From: Sordaria brevicollis
Lineage: Eukaryota; Ascomycota; Sordariomycetes; Sordariales; Sordariaceae
DNA length: 64,000 nt
Direction: 5' to 3'
Assembly (NCBI GenBank): GCA_033439795.1
Contig: JAUTDP010000002.1
Coordinates: forward strand, 1,488,001 to 1,552,000
Shown: positions 39,850 to 51,800 of the stretch, piece after piece
Layout: each line of letters begins with the position of its first letter
Position numbering within the stretch: position 1 is the stretch's first letter
Program-made: the position numbers and the translations under genes
The notes under the pieces: model-generated
Databases searched by the model: none
What the model was told of the DNA's origin: nothing
The model's input: the letters and a program-made list of their open reading frames with translations, nothing else

Positions 39850-42345
39850 ATGGAACGTTTACGACCGTTCAAGAATCTCCTCTGCTGTTGTTTCGGCGTC
39901 TCTTCACACGACGGCAACAAGCAGGACGGACATGCTGACCATCATGACGAGAATGACAACGACGATAACGATGCGGTAACTGCGGTTTTCGACAATGGAA
40001 TCCCAAACTTGTGCAGCACATGCAGGGCAATCGACTTCAAATCACTCTTCACAAGCCACTATTGCCCAGTTGAGAAGGGATATGATGGCACATCTATCGT
40101 GACTCATCCAAAGGAGTGCCGCTGTGAATATGAGCTTGAACCTCGCACAGGTCCAATGACTGTCCACCGAAGAGGCTTCAGGGTCTTACCAGGCAAACCG
40201 GAAAGCGATGCGTCGTCAGCCTGTTCATTCTGCCATTTCCTGTACCAATGCCAGGCTCGCCTGAATCTGATTCCATCGGATCAAGATTCGTGGTACTGCG
40301 CAATCAAGTCGACTCATTCCCTGGGACGCATTCCGATACAGGTCTCGACGAAGGATGGTGATGATGCCAACACACTTCGTCCCGTACAGGACGTTGCCAT
40401 GTTGCAAATGTTCAAGATGGACGGAGGGGTGGGTGGTGGCAGAGAGCTCGAAAAATGGGGCATATCGCAGCCCATCTTGCGGGTGGTCGACAGTGGTGGC
40501 AAAACATTGGTTCGAGGTAGACATGCTGGCGGCGGCCTACGTGGAAGGAAACTGGACCCCAAAAGAGCCGACTACAAACTGATTGGCGAATGGCTAGAGC
40601 TTTGCCGGTCGACGCATGCGAATTGCAAAGAACTAGACACTGGCCGCATACGAGGGCTTCAGGCCATCGACTGCACCACGAGCTCCATTGTCCCCTTCCC
40701 GCCCGAAGACACTGCTGCCGATCAGAAAGTTCCCTACGTCACGCTCAGCTATCTCTGGGGACCAGGTGCGGCCACCCAAGGACCGATTGTCCGGCCTAAC
40801 ACCGGAGATGGCGGTAGTACGAGCCGTCTTGCTCTCCCCGACGAGATCCCCTTGGTCATCAGGGATGCGATACGCGTCGTAGAGCAACTAGGATATCGAT
40901 ACTTGTGGGTGGATAGGTACTGCATTCCGCAGGACGACGCCGCCGCGAAACACAGCCAGATCATGAACATGGGGAGAATCTACTCCGGATCCGTCGTGAC
41001 AATTGTCGCTGCAGCCGGAGAAGTGCCGGAATATGGGCTTCCAGGCGTCAGCTCGCGAGCCCGTACTTCGCAGCTGGGGCTGGACATCAACGACGAGCTC
41101 TCCCTGGTACTGTACGAGGCTCCGAAGGATCACATTCTCAAATCGAAATGGAACACGCGAGGATGGACGTACCAGGAAGGGCTCTTGCCCAAGCGGAGGC
41201 TCATCTTCACAGACGCCATGGTCTACTTTCAATGCCAGGAGATGCACGTCGATGAAGTCATGTCCCTTCCCATTCCTGGACCGGGGGAGGATTTTGATGA
41301 GGTTCGCGTGCTTTCGTTTGCGAACCTGAGCAGCTTTAACGACCTGGGAATGGTGTTTCCTCGAACCACCGATTGGAGCGATCCTTCAACGGCATGGGAC
41401 AGGATTGGTGAATACGGAACGAGGGAGCTCGGCTGGGAGTCCGATGCCTTGAACGCCATCAGTGGTGTCATGGGAATGTATGCACTCCAGGTAGAAGGCT
41501 CGGCGTTCAAGTCGTTCTATGGCTTTCCCATTCTTCCCGTTCGATCGTGGAAGAGATATGGAAACCACGACGAGAGCGATATTCGGGGGTGCTCTTTCCG
41601 CACGTGGTTCGAGGATCCGTCAGACCCGGACACAGCAGCGTCGGAAGCTCAAGAGATAGACGAAATGAACCTTACATGCAGCTTGGTGTACAGTCTTGCA
41701 TGGAGGTACTGGTGGGGTGATGATCGTGAGTTTGAGCCAGCCAACTTCGAGAAGGCCAGAAGGTCAATATTTGGTAGCTGGTTGTGGGCTGGCTGGAGGA
41801 CCAGAAAGTACGAGCCAAGTTACATGACGCTCTTTGACACTTCCCTGAGGATAAGAGTCCAGTATAGCAGCGACTTGCTTTTGGATTGGGAAGATGACAA
41901 CAACAAGATCCTCGATCTCTCATACAAGGGCGAGATGCCTGAAAGCCTGAACATCAAAGGAGTGGTATTGGATGTTGAACTGAACTGGGCCCGACGTCAG
42001 ATGGAGCATGGAAGGAGAGAGTGGAAGCTGGGGTGGGTACTTTCGTCACCTTTCAACTGGAATAAAGATCTCTTCGAGTCACCCAGATGGCTATTTGAAG
42101 AGGACGGTCGTTCTGGCGAAGGAAGTGGAACTGGGTTTCTCTTTCTGGTCTTGGGATGCTATTACTGGGATGGTATGCCTTACCAAGGAATCACGGGAAT
42201 GATACTTCGGCCGGTGCTCAAGATGCTGGATGGGCAGCCTCATGCATTTTACGAACGGTTGTACTGCGACGAGTTCGAACTGTCTCTAGAAAACTGGCCA
42301 GAAATGGGCCGCCTGACAAGAGAGACGGAGGTGAGACTGATATGA
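39850..42345 (+). CDS. HET-domain (heterokaryon incompatibility) protein
   Basis: A single exon of 831 aa with start context AGCCATGGAACG. After a Cys-rich N-terminal region (CSTCRAIDF, CSFCHFLYQC; about residues 55-140), the HET domain runs from about residue 294 (PYVTLSYLWG) through YLWVDRYCIPQDD and MGRIYSGSVVTIVAAAG. It continues to WNTRGWTYQEGLLPKRRLIFTD and the FQCQ motif (about residue 460). The usual Ser-Tyr-x-Trp-Gly and Trp-x-Asp-x-x-Cys-Ile motifs are conserved, with Arg in place of the common Ser in DRYCI. The roughly 370-residue C-terminal part has no domain I recognise. HET proteins trigger cell death on non-self recognition. This one lies next to the kinase-like gene in an accessory region. 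Confidence 0.93.
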   Translation: MERLRPFKNLLCCCFGVSSHDGNKQDGHADHHDENDNDDNDAVTAVFDNGIPNLCSTCRAIDFKSLFTSHYCPVEKGYDGTSIVTHPKECRCEYELEPRTGPMTVHRRGFRVLPGKPESDASSACSFCHFLYQCQARLNLIPSDQDSWYCAIKSTHSLGRIPIQVSTKDGDDANTLRPVQDVAMLQMFKMDGGVGGGRELEKWGISQPILRVVDSGGKTLVRGRHAGGGLRGRKLDPKRADYKLIGEWLELCRSTHANCKELDTGRIRGLQAIDCTTSSIVPFPPEDTAADQKVPYVTLSYLWGPGAATQGPIVRPNTGDGGSTSRLALPDEIPLVIRDAIRVVEQLGYRYLWVDRYCIPQDDAAAKHSQIMNMGRIYSGSVVTIVAAAGEVPEYGLPGVSSRARTSQLGLDINDELSLVLYEAPKDHILKSKWNTRGWTYQEGLLPKRRLIFTDAMVYFQCQEMHVDEVMSLPIPGPGEDFDEVRVLSFANLSSFNDLGMVFPRTTDWSDPSTAWDRIGEYGTRELGWESDALNAISGVMGMYALQVEGSAFKSFYGFPILPVRSWKRYGNHDESDIRGCSFRTWFEDPSDPDTAASEAQEIDEMNLTCSLVYSLAWRYWWGDDREFEPANFEKARRSIFGSWLWAGWRTRKYEPSYMTLFDTSLRIRVQYSSDLLLDWEDDNNKILDLSYKGEMPESLNIKGVVLDVELNWARRQMEHGRREWKLGWVLSSPFNWNKDLFESPRWLFEEDGRSGEGSGTGFLFLVLGCYYWDGMPYQGITGMILRPVLKMLDGQPHAFYERLYCDEFELSLENWPEMGRLTRETEVRLI

Positions 42346-42441
42346 GGCACTACGCAAAGGGCAGGTAGTCGTTGGATTGTGTTTGTGCTGAAACAGCCTG
42401 TTCTTGAGGAGGCATGGTGCTGTAGTCTATCGTGAGATTTT

Positions 42442-42451
<10 letters not shown>

Positions 42452-42526
<75 letters not shown>
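42452..42526 (+). repeat. T54 followed by G21 homopolymer junction
   Basis: As written, 54 T residues are directly followed by 21 G residues, between the convergent 3' ends of the HET gene (42345) and the Saf4-like gene (42853). Exact lengths may be assembly-dependent. Confidence 0.85.
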
Positions 42527-42852
42527 TGTTTGTAGAGGTTGTTTCGCTTTTTTTTTTTCTTCTTCTCTTTTTTCGATGTCCATTCCTCAATCACACCCCT
42601 CCTTTGAAACAGTTGCTTCTTCAACTTCATGAATAAAGCGTCGCAATCATCAAGAGATCAGTGAGTGCACGTTGCAGAAATACCTCGAGCGGGCCATGGT
42701 CGCGACAGGTATACCGAACATCTGCTAGGCCCGCATGCCCTCCTGCTTGCGTCACCCAGCTGTGGCTCTTTTCAGAGCAGAATCTTCAATCCGAAGCTCC
42801 GTGAATGATGCGCACCAAATCAGAGCACATGCCAAATCGTGGTTCGCAATAT

Positions 42853-44067
42853 CTAATCTGAATCGGAATCGTAAGCCACGAGACCGGGTTTGCTCGTTTG
42901 TGTAGTCGAGCTATCCGCCGTCGCCAGGGCCGCAGGCGGCGACTCCTCTTCACTCTTTACTTGCTCATTTCTCGACCCAGCTTCACTGCCTTCAAAATTG
43001 CGATAAGCCATTGCGGGTGGAGGATCTGGCGTTTCTTCTCCGGCAGGTCGTTTTCTTTTGAGCCCCGGTATCAAGGCTCCTCGCGGCTTGAGTGACGACT
43101 CCCTACTCCCCCAGTCAAGGAACGGATCCTTAGCCGCTCGAGTGTTGCCAACAATTTCCGAGACCAACGTCTCCCGCATCTTGATAGCTGCAATCTCGGA
43201 CTTGAGCTTGCCCTTATACGGGTCCTTTTTCTTCCCATTCTTCTCCTCCTTGTTACCCTTCTCATCACCCACAAATAACGGCCTAGCCAACGCCTTCTGC
43301 ACCACATCATCTCTCCCAAATGGTATCCCATCTGGCACACCCCCAAACTCAATCAGTTTCGCCCTCTTCTCATCCTCTTCCGTGCCCGGCAAAAGCTCAA
43401 TCCCCAACCCCATCCTCTCCTTCAAATCCTCCGTCCTCTCCGCCTCTCTCTCTCTTTCCTTCCTCCCCACCCTAAACGCCTTCCTCAGTTTCTGATTCCT
43501 CGCATACGGATCCTCCCAACTCTTATCCTGCGCCTCCAACAATTCATCAATCCTCACTTTCGCCTCCTCCACCCTTTCCCTATCCGCAATTGTCTTCTCC
43601 AGCTTTCCAAACGCCGCATCCCTCTGTTCCTGCCTCTCCTTCTCCGTCTGGATCTCGAAGTTTCCCCCCTCACCCAGCTTCACAAGACTATCCTCATCCG
43701 TCCCCGCATCCCTCGCTCTCCCGCCGCTAACAACCACATACCGCGTATTCTTCGGGTCTGTCCTGATCTCAATTTCCCCGCCGCAGGCAGCGTGTTTGAT
43801 GGTGAAACTCCAGATCGGCGTAGAGTAATAGTTGCCTACTTTCTTCTTGGCGGCGTTGAATCGCACCCCTTGGCCGATGATGGTCGGGTGCGGTTGGCAG
43901 GTGTCGCACCAGACGGCGAAGGGGAGCTCGAAGCGTACTGTGAGAATACCCTGCGAGGCGAGCTTGGAGGCGCGGTGACCGAGAGGGTGTTTGTTGGAGA
44001 GTTGGTTGCCGGAGTAGACGCCTTCGGCGTCTGGGGGCACGTATTTTCCCATGTTGAAGCCTTGCAT
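42853..44067 (-). CDS. Saf4/CCDC130-type CWC16 splicing factor
   Basis: A single exon of 404 aa starting MQGFNMGKYVPPD. The N-terminal half matches the CWC16/Yju2 family and is closest to the CCDC130/Saf4 branch: YVPPD, SKLASQGILTVRFELPFAVW, GVRFNAAKKKVGNYYSTPIW and IEIRTDPKNTRYVVVSGG. The metal-binding site looks like CDTC (about residues 54-57) plus HAAC, where the family usually has two CxxC pairs. A coiled-coil-rich, highly charged middle (about residues 140-235) and a disordered acidic C-terminus follow. Family members join the spliceosome around the catalytic steps, and Saf4 is also involved in branch/3' splice site use. The product is presumably nuclear. Confidence 0.88.
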   Translation of the reverse strand: MQGFNMGKYVPPDAEGVYSGNQLSNKHPLGHRASKLASQGILTVRFELPFAVWCDTCQPHPTIIGQGVRFNAAKKKVGNYYSTPIWSFTIKHAACGGEIEIRTDPKNTRYVVVSGGRARDAGTDEDSLVKLGEGGNFEIQTEKERQEQRDAAFGKLEKTIADRERVEEAKVRIDELLEAQDKSWEDPYARNQKLRKAFRVGRKEREREAERTEDLKERMGLGIELLPGTEEDEKRAKLIEFGGVPDGIPFGRDDVVQKALARPLFVGDEKGNKEEKNGKKKDPYKGKLKSEIAAIKMRETLVSEIVGNTRAAKDPFLDWGSRESSLKPRGALIPGLKRKRPAGEETPDPPPAMAYRNFEGSEAGSRNEQVKSEEESPPAALATADSSTTQTSKPGLVAYDSDSD

Positions 44068-44644
44068 TTTGGCGGTTGTTGGGGGCCGAAGCCGATGATA
44101 ATGCTGGGTTGGATAGGGTTGAGCAGGTTGATGGGATGATGGACTGGCGAACTGGTGGAGGAGTGGCAGGCGCGCAGGTGGTTACGTAAGGGAATCGTTA
44201 TTGTGCTCTTCGTGAAAGCCTCAGTATTACAAATGTATGGTTTTTGCTGCGAGTTGAAAGTACCGTAGTACACGCGCGATTATCGGGATGATAAACAGAG
44301 AAAAAGCGAAGAAGTTGAAAATGGGAAAATGACAACTTCGTTGACGTTGGTGATGCCCTGAAGTTTGCCCCTGCAGCCGCTGGATCTGACCCGCCGCAGC
44401 GGTTCGGTGGGAGCCGTGCGGCTGAACTGTCAGGGCTGCAAGGCTGCTGGGGCGGCGGGGAAGGATCCACTCATCAGGGGAAATTGTTAAGGACCATCCA
44501 CTGAACGTCTTTCGGGCATCGGACGGCAATGCAATCCCTCATCTTTCCCAAAACACCACCACTTATTTCGATGTTGACATCATCAAAGTTGACGACAACC
44601 AGATTCACGATTGACTTTGAATGTTTTCCCCCCATCTTCAACTA
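44068..44644. other. spacer between two minus-strand genes
   Basis: Promoter and leader of the Saf4-like gene and 3' flank of the GH43 gene. No other feature seen. Confidence 0.5.
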
Positions 44645-46788
<2,144 letters not shown>

Positions 46789-48505
46789 TGTGTTGTAGTA
46801 ACCCGCGGATGGGTATCTCGAAGCAGCCAATTCTGGTGACATAGACGGGGCGGGGGGCACTCGTCTGCTTTAAGTACTCTACGGATTTTCACGTTGACGA
46901 TGACGACAAGACCAAAAAACAATCCGGAGTAGACGTCCACCCCGCCGGGAGTGAGGAGAAAAAAAAGAAGGCCGACGTCGCATTTTACCACTCGGGAATG
47001 TCGGGTAAATGTCATGAGCTGGGGATCCGGGGTTAAATACGCCGAGCTTTAGGCTGGTCGAGTTGTCGATCGTGAGGAGCAATTCTTGAGGTTCACCCCA
47101 ATTCGCGAGCGAGTTTAATGTTGGAGATGGCTTCAACTTGAACGAAATCGTGAGCGACACTCATCAAATATGGCCATCAAACCAACACCAACAGAGACCG
47201 TGCGAAAATAATCTGGCCGTCGTTACGTATCCCATCCCACTAATCAGCTAAGCCCGGGATGATTGCGACAACTTCGTTGGCGGTAGGAATGAAGGTTTTC
47301 GCGCCCCCGATCGGCCCCTTGCTGAACCACCAGCTGTAAACGCATCACAGATATGGCCACCAAAGTCTAGCACTTTGTCTTGACAGGAGTCCTTCCTTAA
47401 GAAATCCTGGGAGGATACCGACCTCGGGGTGATGCTTGGCTTTCACACCTTCGAAGCGCTTTTCGTCAAGTGTTCATCGGACCTTTGGCGCCAAAACAAG
47501 AGGTATCGCATTGCTTTCCATCAAAAGCGGTAGGTACCTTTGGCGGCCACGACACCCGCCAAAATCATGGGATGAAAATCTCAACACATTTCGCAGATGA
47601 CGTCCTTCGCGTCGTTGAATAGAGGACCATAAGAAGATGCACGACGAGATTATGGACCGAGTCCTCCATTGGTGACGAGCAACTAGACCCACGCCGGATA
47701 TCCAGCAGAAAAGAAAAGTATCTCCAAGAACGTTCCAACCTTTCATCGCATTCAACAATTACCCCCCTTTGTTTTCATCTCAACTTTCTCAAAACTTCCC
47801 AACAGTGCCTTTGTCAATCGTCGTCAATAGGATTCGACTGATAATGTGTCACACACAGACTCCACCACGCTGATTTTTTATTCATGTTGATGCTCACCTA
47901 TTGTTTGCTTCTCAGTCGCTCCACTCGTTTCTCCTGGAAGGTTAGCCATCAAAAGGACAAACCTTTTTTCGAACAACTGCTCTCTCTTCCTTTTTCTTCC
48001 TTCGTCGTTCGTCAAACAAGCTCACTACAAATTTTCAATCGCGAAAGAACGACTACTTCAATCCCTTCAACTTCAAACTTTTGTCCGCGTCCAGCAAAAA
48101 GCTTTCGACAAAACGTCGTCGACGATATCTTTTCTGTCAGTCATTTCTTCTTGTCCCGCTTACTATCTGAAAAATATTTGTGCTAACCTTGTTCAAACAG
48201 TAAACAATCTTCTCTCAGTCAGTCATCACTCACCTATGTCCTTCCTACCTAATCACAAGACATACTTACAATCTTTAAACACCAGTCAAACCAAAACCAA
48301 GGTCAGTCCATTTTCTTTCCACTCAAACACACTTCACCAGCCCTCACAAAGAACGTGAGGAACAACTGATCAGCCAGAGCGACCCCGGCTGGATCACGGA
48401 CGACGAGGCAGACGACAACCCCCACTCCCGCTCCTGACAACAACAACACCACCCCTTCCCAAACCCCTTAACTAACCCTCACCTTCTTAAGCAGACCTCA
48501 CCAAA
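46789..48505. other. intergenic region with leader-like and exon-like sequence
   Basis: The left part is the GH43 promoter side. From about 47760 to 48490 the plus strand is C/T/A-rich like a long leader. It contains an intron-end signal, GCTAAC followed by AACAG at 48182-48200, suggesting a spliced 5' UTR for the following small gene. Confidence 0.45.
48345..48437 (+). other. possible terminal exon or small peptide with strong codon bias
   Basis: One frame reads HKEREEQLISQSDPGWITD, continues with an acidic EADDN and ends in a TGA at 48435-48437. Almost every codon in its second half ends in C or G, as in highly expressed Neurospora genes. No in-frame ATG is visible, so it would need an upstream exon. 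An AG acceptor lies at 48339-48340 or 48284-48285. This may be the 3' end of a short gene separate from the ORF that begins 69 bases later. Confidence 0.35.
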
Positions 48506-48817
48506 ATGGCCCCCCCTCCCGCCCCCAACCCCAACCCCAACAAGGGCAAGAGGCCCTCCCCGCTCTTCCTCCTCCCCGGAGGCGCCAAGGGGCAGCAGGG
48601 GCGCGACGAGGAGCTCGCCCGGCGTCCCCCGACGCCTTACTACCCTCCCGGCGCCATGTCCGCCGGCTCGGCCAAGGCGTGGGCCGGCCTGTCTGCTGCC
48701 CAGGGCCAGGGCAAGGACAAGGGCAAGGCCGAGGCCGAGGCGCAGGCCAAGGCTAGGGCTGAGGCGGTGGCTAGGGAGGTTGCTGGTGCGGGCTCCTCGT
48801 CGGGGCAGAAGAAGTAG
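48506..48817 (+). CDS. small low-complexity protein, 103 aa
   Basis: Start context AAAATGGCC is ideal. Codon use is strongly biased (GCC, AAG, GGC, CCC). The N-terminal half is Pro/Asn/Gly-rich (PNPNPNKGKRPSPLFLLPGG, then ARRPPTPYYPPGAMSAGSAKAW). The C-terminal half is an Ala/Glu/Lys/Gln-rich helix ending Gly-Gln-Lys-Lys. There is no signal peptide or known domain, and I do not recognise it. Its bias suggests high expression. It could be one exon of a larger gene, but the stop codon at 48815 is clear. Confidence 0.55.
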   Translation: MAPPPAPNPNPNKGKRPSPLFLLPGGAKGQQGRDEELARRPPTPYYPPGAMSAGSAKAWAGLSAAQGQGKDKGKAEAEAQAKARAEAVAREVAGAGSSSGQKK

Positions 48818-51800
48818 ACGCTGAGGTACGTATTATTTGATGTTGTTTTCTCCTGTTTGTTTGCTGTTCTGGGGGTGAGACACCTTGGATAGTCAGTCCA
48901 AGGTCTTTGAGAGGATCTCGAAGGCGTTTAATCTCGTCCTCAACTTCGATTTCTTCAGTCAAAGAGGTCTGGAGTACCTGACCAAATAGGTTTCTCAAAC
49001 TGGTGGCACAGTTACTACTAATATCAGATCTCTGACAGATCTCGCACGTGGCAGTGCACAAAACGCAAGAGAGAACACGATGCTTAAGTTTAAGCTACCT
49101 ACTCAGACAACCCTGGCGTGGCAGCCACTTTAAAAGGATTTGGGCAAAGTTTAGTAAACGTATCGATAACCCACGTACACACATACACATGTATACACGC
49201 ACATACAAGCGTACATTCACACTTCGGACTGGACGTAACACCATATGAACGGTCTTTCACATTCTTCCCTAGACACTCGATGGCTCAGTGAGCTTCCACC
49301 TACCTTCTTACTACACCTCGACACTCATTTTACTCGACTCGCATCTTACAAAGCGGTGACGCACTCTAACAAAATATTCAGCGATCAAGTTTATTTTGCG
49401 CCTGGGTCTCGAGAAGGCTGGTCACCAACGACTACAACGACTGTAAGTATACCTCTACATCTTTTTGACACATCTCGAACGGTTAGCTAACTTGTATTCC
49501 TAGCAACGACAAGCACAAAGAAGCTTCCTGGGAGGATTTTGTCGGATCGAAGAAGTCTTTTTCGACGGTGTTTATCTCTCCGGCAATTTGTTAAGGACGT
49601 GGAGGAAATCGTGGAGGAAGTTTTCATGGGAACAAATTGAAATCTCGTTACCGTCCGCGAACATGGTTCCTTAAAACTCGCACGACGTGACTCTTCTATT
49701 CTATTCCAGTGATCACCTATTGCTCTCTCCTCGTGTTCTTACGTCCAGCGATACACCCCAAACCTGCCAGACAACCCTTCCCGAACAATAACAGATCAAG
49801 TCCGATATCCCTCCACTAACAATCCCACACCTAGAACTCCGACCATTGGCAGCGCCCAGAAAGACCCTCCTGTTCGACCAACGAAACGGATCTTTTCCCT
49901 TTTCGCCTCCTCGCGAGGGTTAGAAACGTCCCACCCGTGCACAATTGCCGTTAGACGTCCGCCTCAGCCCGAGCCCGGATGGCAAGCGGTTTCTCAAGCC
50001 CGAAGCCCCGTCCCACCCGAGCACAATTGTCGTTAGACGTGCTCTTCAGCCCGGATGGCAAGCGGTTGATCAAGCCATAGCTGCCCGGTGGCCCGCCCGA
50101 AAATCCAGGCTCACCAAGCTTCCGTGCTTGCTCCTTGCCGTCTAGCCCGCATCAGAAGGAGTTATTGCCGGTGCCGGTCCGACTCCCTTGCACGCCGCTG
50201 CACTCAGGACATTTGCACCTCAGCTTCCTCCTCCTCTGGCCGATCACTTCGTCGTGTTTCTCCGCGCCGCAACCGCCCACATCTTGGAGCCCGTTCAATG
50301 CGCTCGCGAGGCTTCCGCGCTCAGACGAATATTTCAATACCTTCCACAAACTCCTGAGGACCTAGCACATATCATCAGCCTTGACCAGCCCCACTGCCCC
50401 AGTAGCTTGCCTTTTCATTATGTCTACCAACAAGCAGCTCACTTCATCCATGGTACAAGTTGTCCGGCCACGATCTGAAAACTCTTGACCTGTCTTACTG
50501 GTCATATCACTTAAGGAAAAACGATGCAAGGCTTGCTCATTCCACCATAGCCTACCAGGCTGCGAATATCCCACTTTGCACCCCCCGCTATTTTAACGGC
50601 TCCTCAAACTACTGCTTTTATTGTCAAGATATGTTTAGCGAAAGTAAACTTCCTCTCTTACGAAGATCACATGCCTCCATGGATACTCCGAGAATACGCA
50701 CCGAGTATCGTTGCTGAGGTTCATTGGGACTTCACGCGAGCACTCTTCCAAACATTACGATTGGCAGCTTTCGTTATTGTCTTAATATCAATCTTTCAGC
50801 TCATCACCCGACAATCCACCATCCGACGAACATCTGACATCTCCTGGTACGGGATGAAGCGAGCAGCTTACCTCTAACTTACCTGGTAATATGAGAATGG
50901 CAAGTACATGTGGCGAGAAATCTACCTTCACAACTCCAGGAAATGAGGACCCGCGCGGATACGGAACTACGGTACCGAGACGGTTCGACAATCGATTGGG
51001 GTCTCCAGAACCTGGGAATTCTCTTACAGTTGTAGATTGCCTCCAGGTCTTCTGGTATGTAGTCAGCGGCGAATGGAAGATGGACGTCCCGGTAATCATC
51101 ATCCTCAAGAAGCATGTGTTCAGCACGAGTGCCTCCCACAAACCTAATATCTTGATATGAGAACTTCGCACGTATCTTGGAACATGATGAGTGTGCGTAA
51201 GCTGAGCGGCCCGGAAGCAAGAGCCAACAACCCTAATGCCTTATGTGCAGGAAGAGATGGAGGGAAGGAAGTATGACTGGTGCGGGTTCTGTTGTGGGAC
51301 GTTGAGATTATCTGTATGTTATGCAGATATCGAGTATTTCTTTCTCGTAGGGGTAGCCCGTCGTTGTACTTCGCATGAACGTCTCTGGGGATTCACTCAA
51401 CTCCGAGCTCACCAACGAATCAATGAGAAGGGTCGTTGGCCGGAATTCCGGCCCATCAGTTACATCTCTCTGCCTTTGTTGTTGCAGTGTCTGTTGGATA
51501 GGTTGTTTGTTCTTCCCATCGATGCGAACGGTCGAGATGAATGACCCCAGGTCAAAAGGACAAGGGGCCACCGGTAGGTACTCTCCGGAAAACAAGGAGA
51601 CTGAATGGTAAGCCTCCCCCCTCTCATCCAACGGGCCGGCAGTTACTTTGCCCCTTCAAACTTGTTGATTGGTCACTGGCTCAGTTAGGATATGAAGAAT
51701 GTAACGGCGGCTCGCGGATGTTGGAAATGCTTGGCAGGCGGCGCGGGCTCGGAAGGCTGGATGGACTGGACCCCTTGTCGGAATGGAATGGTGAGATCAC

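Noticed and set aside
42420..42640. Poly-Lys and poly-Phe/Gly ORFs
   Set aside because: Produced by the T54G21 tract only.
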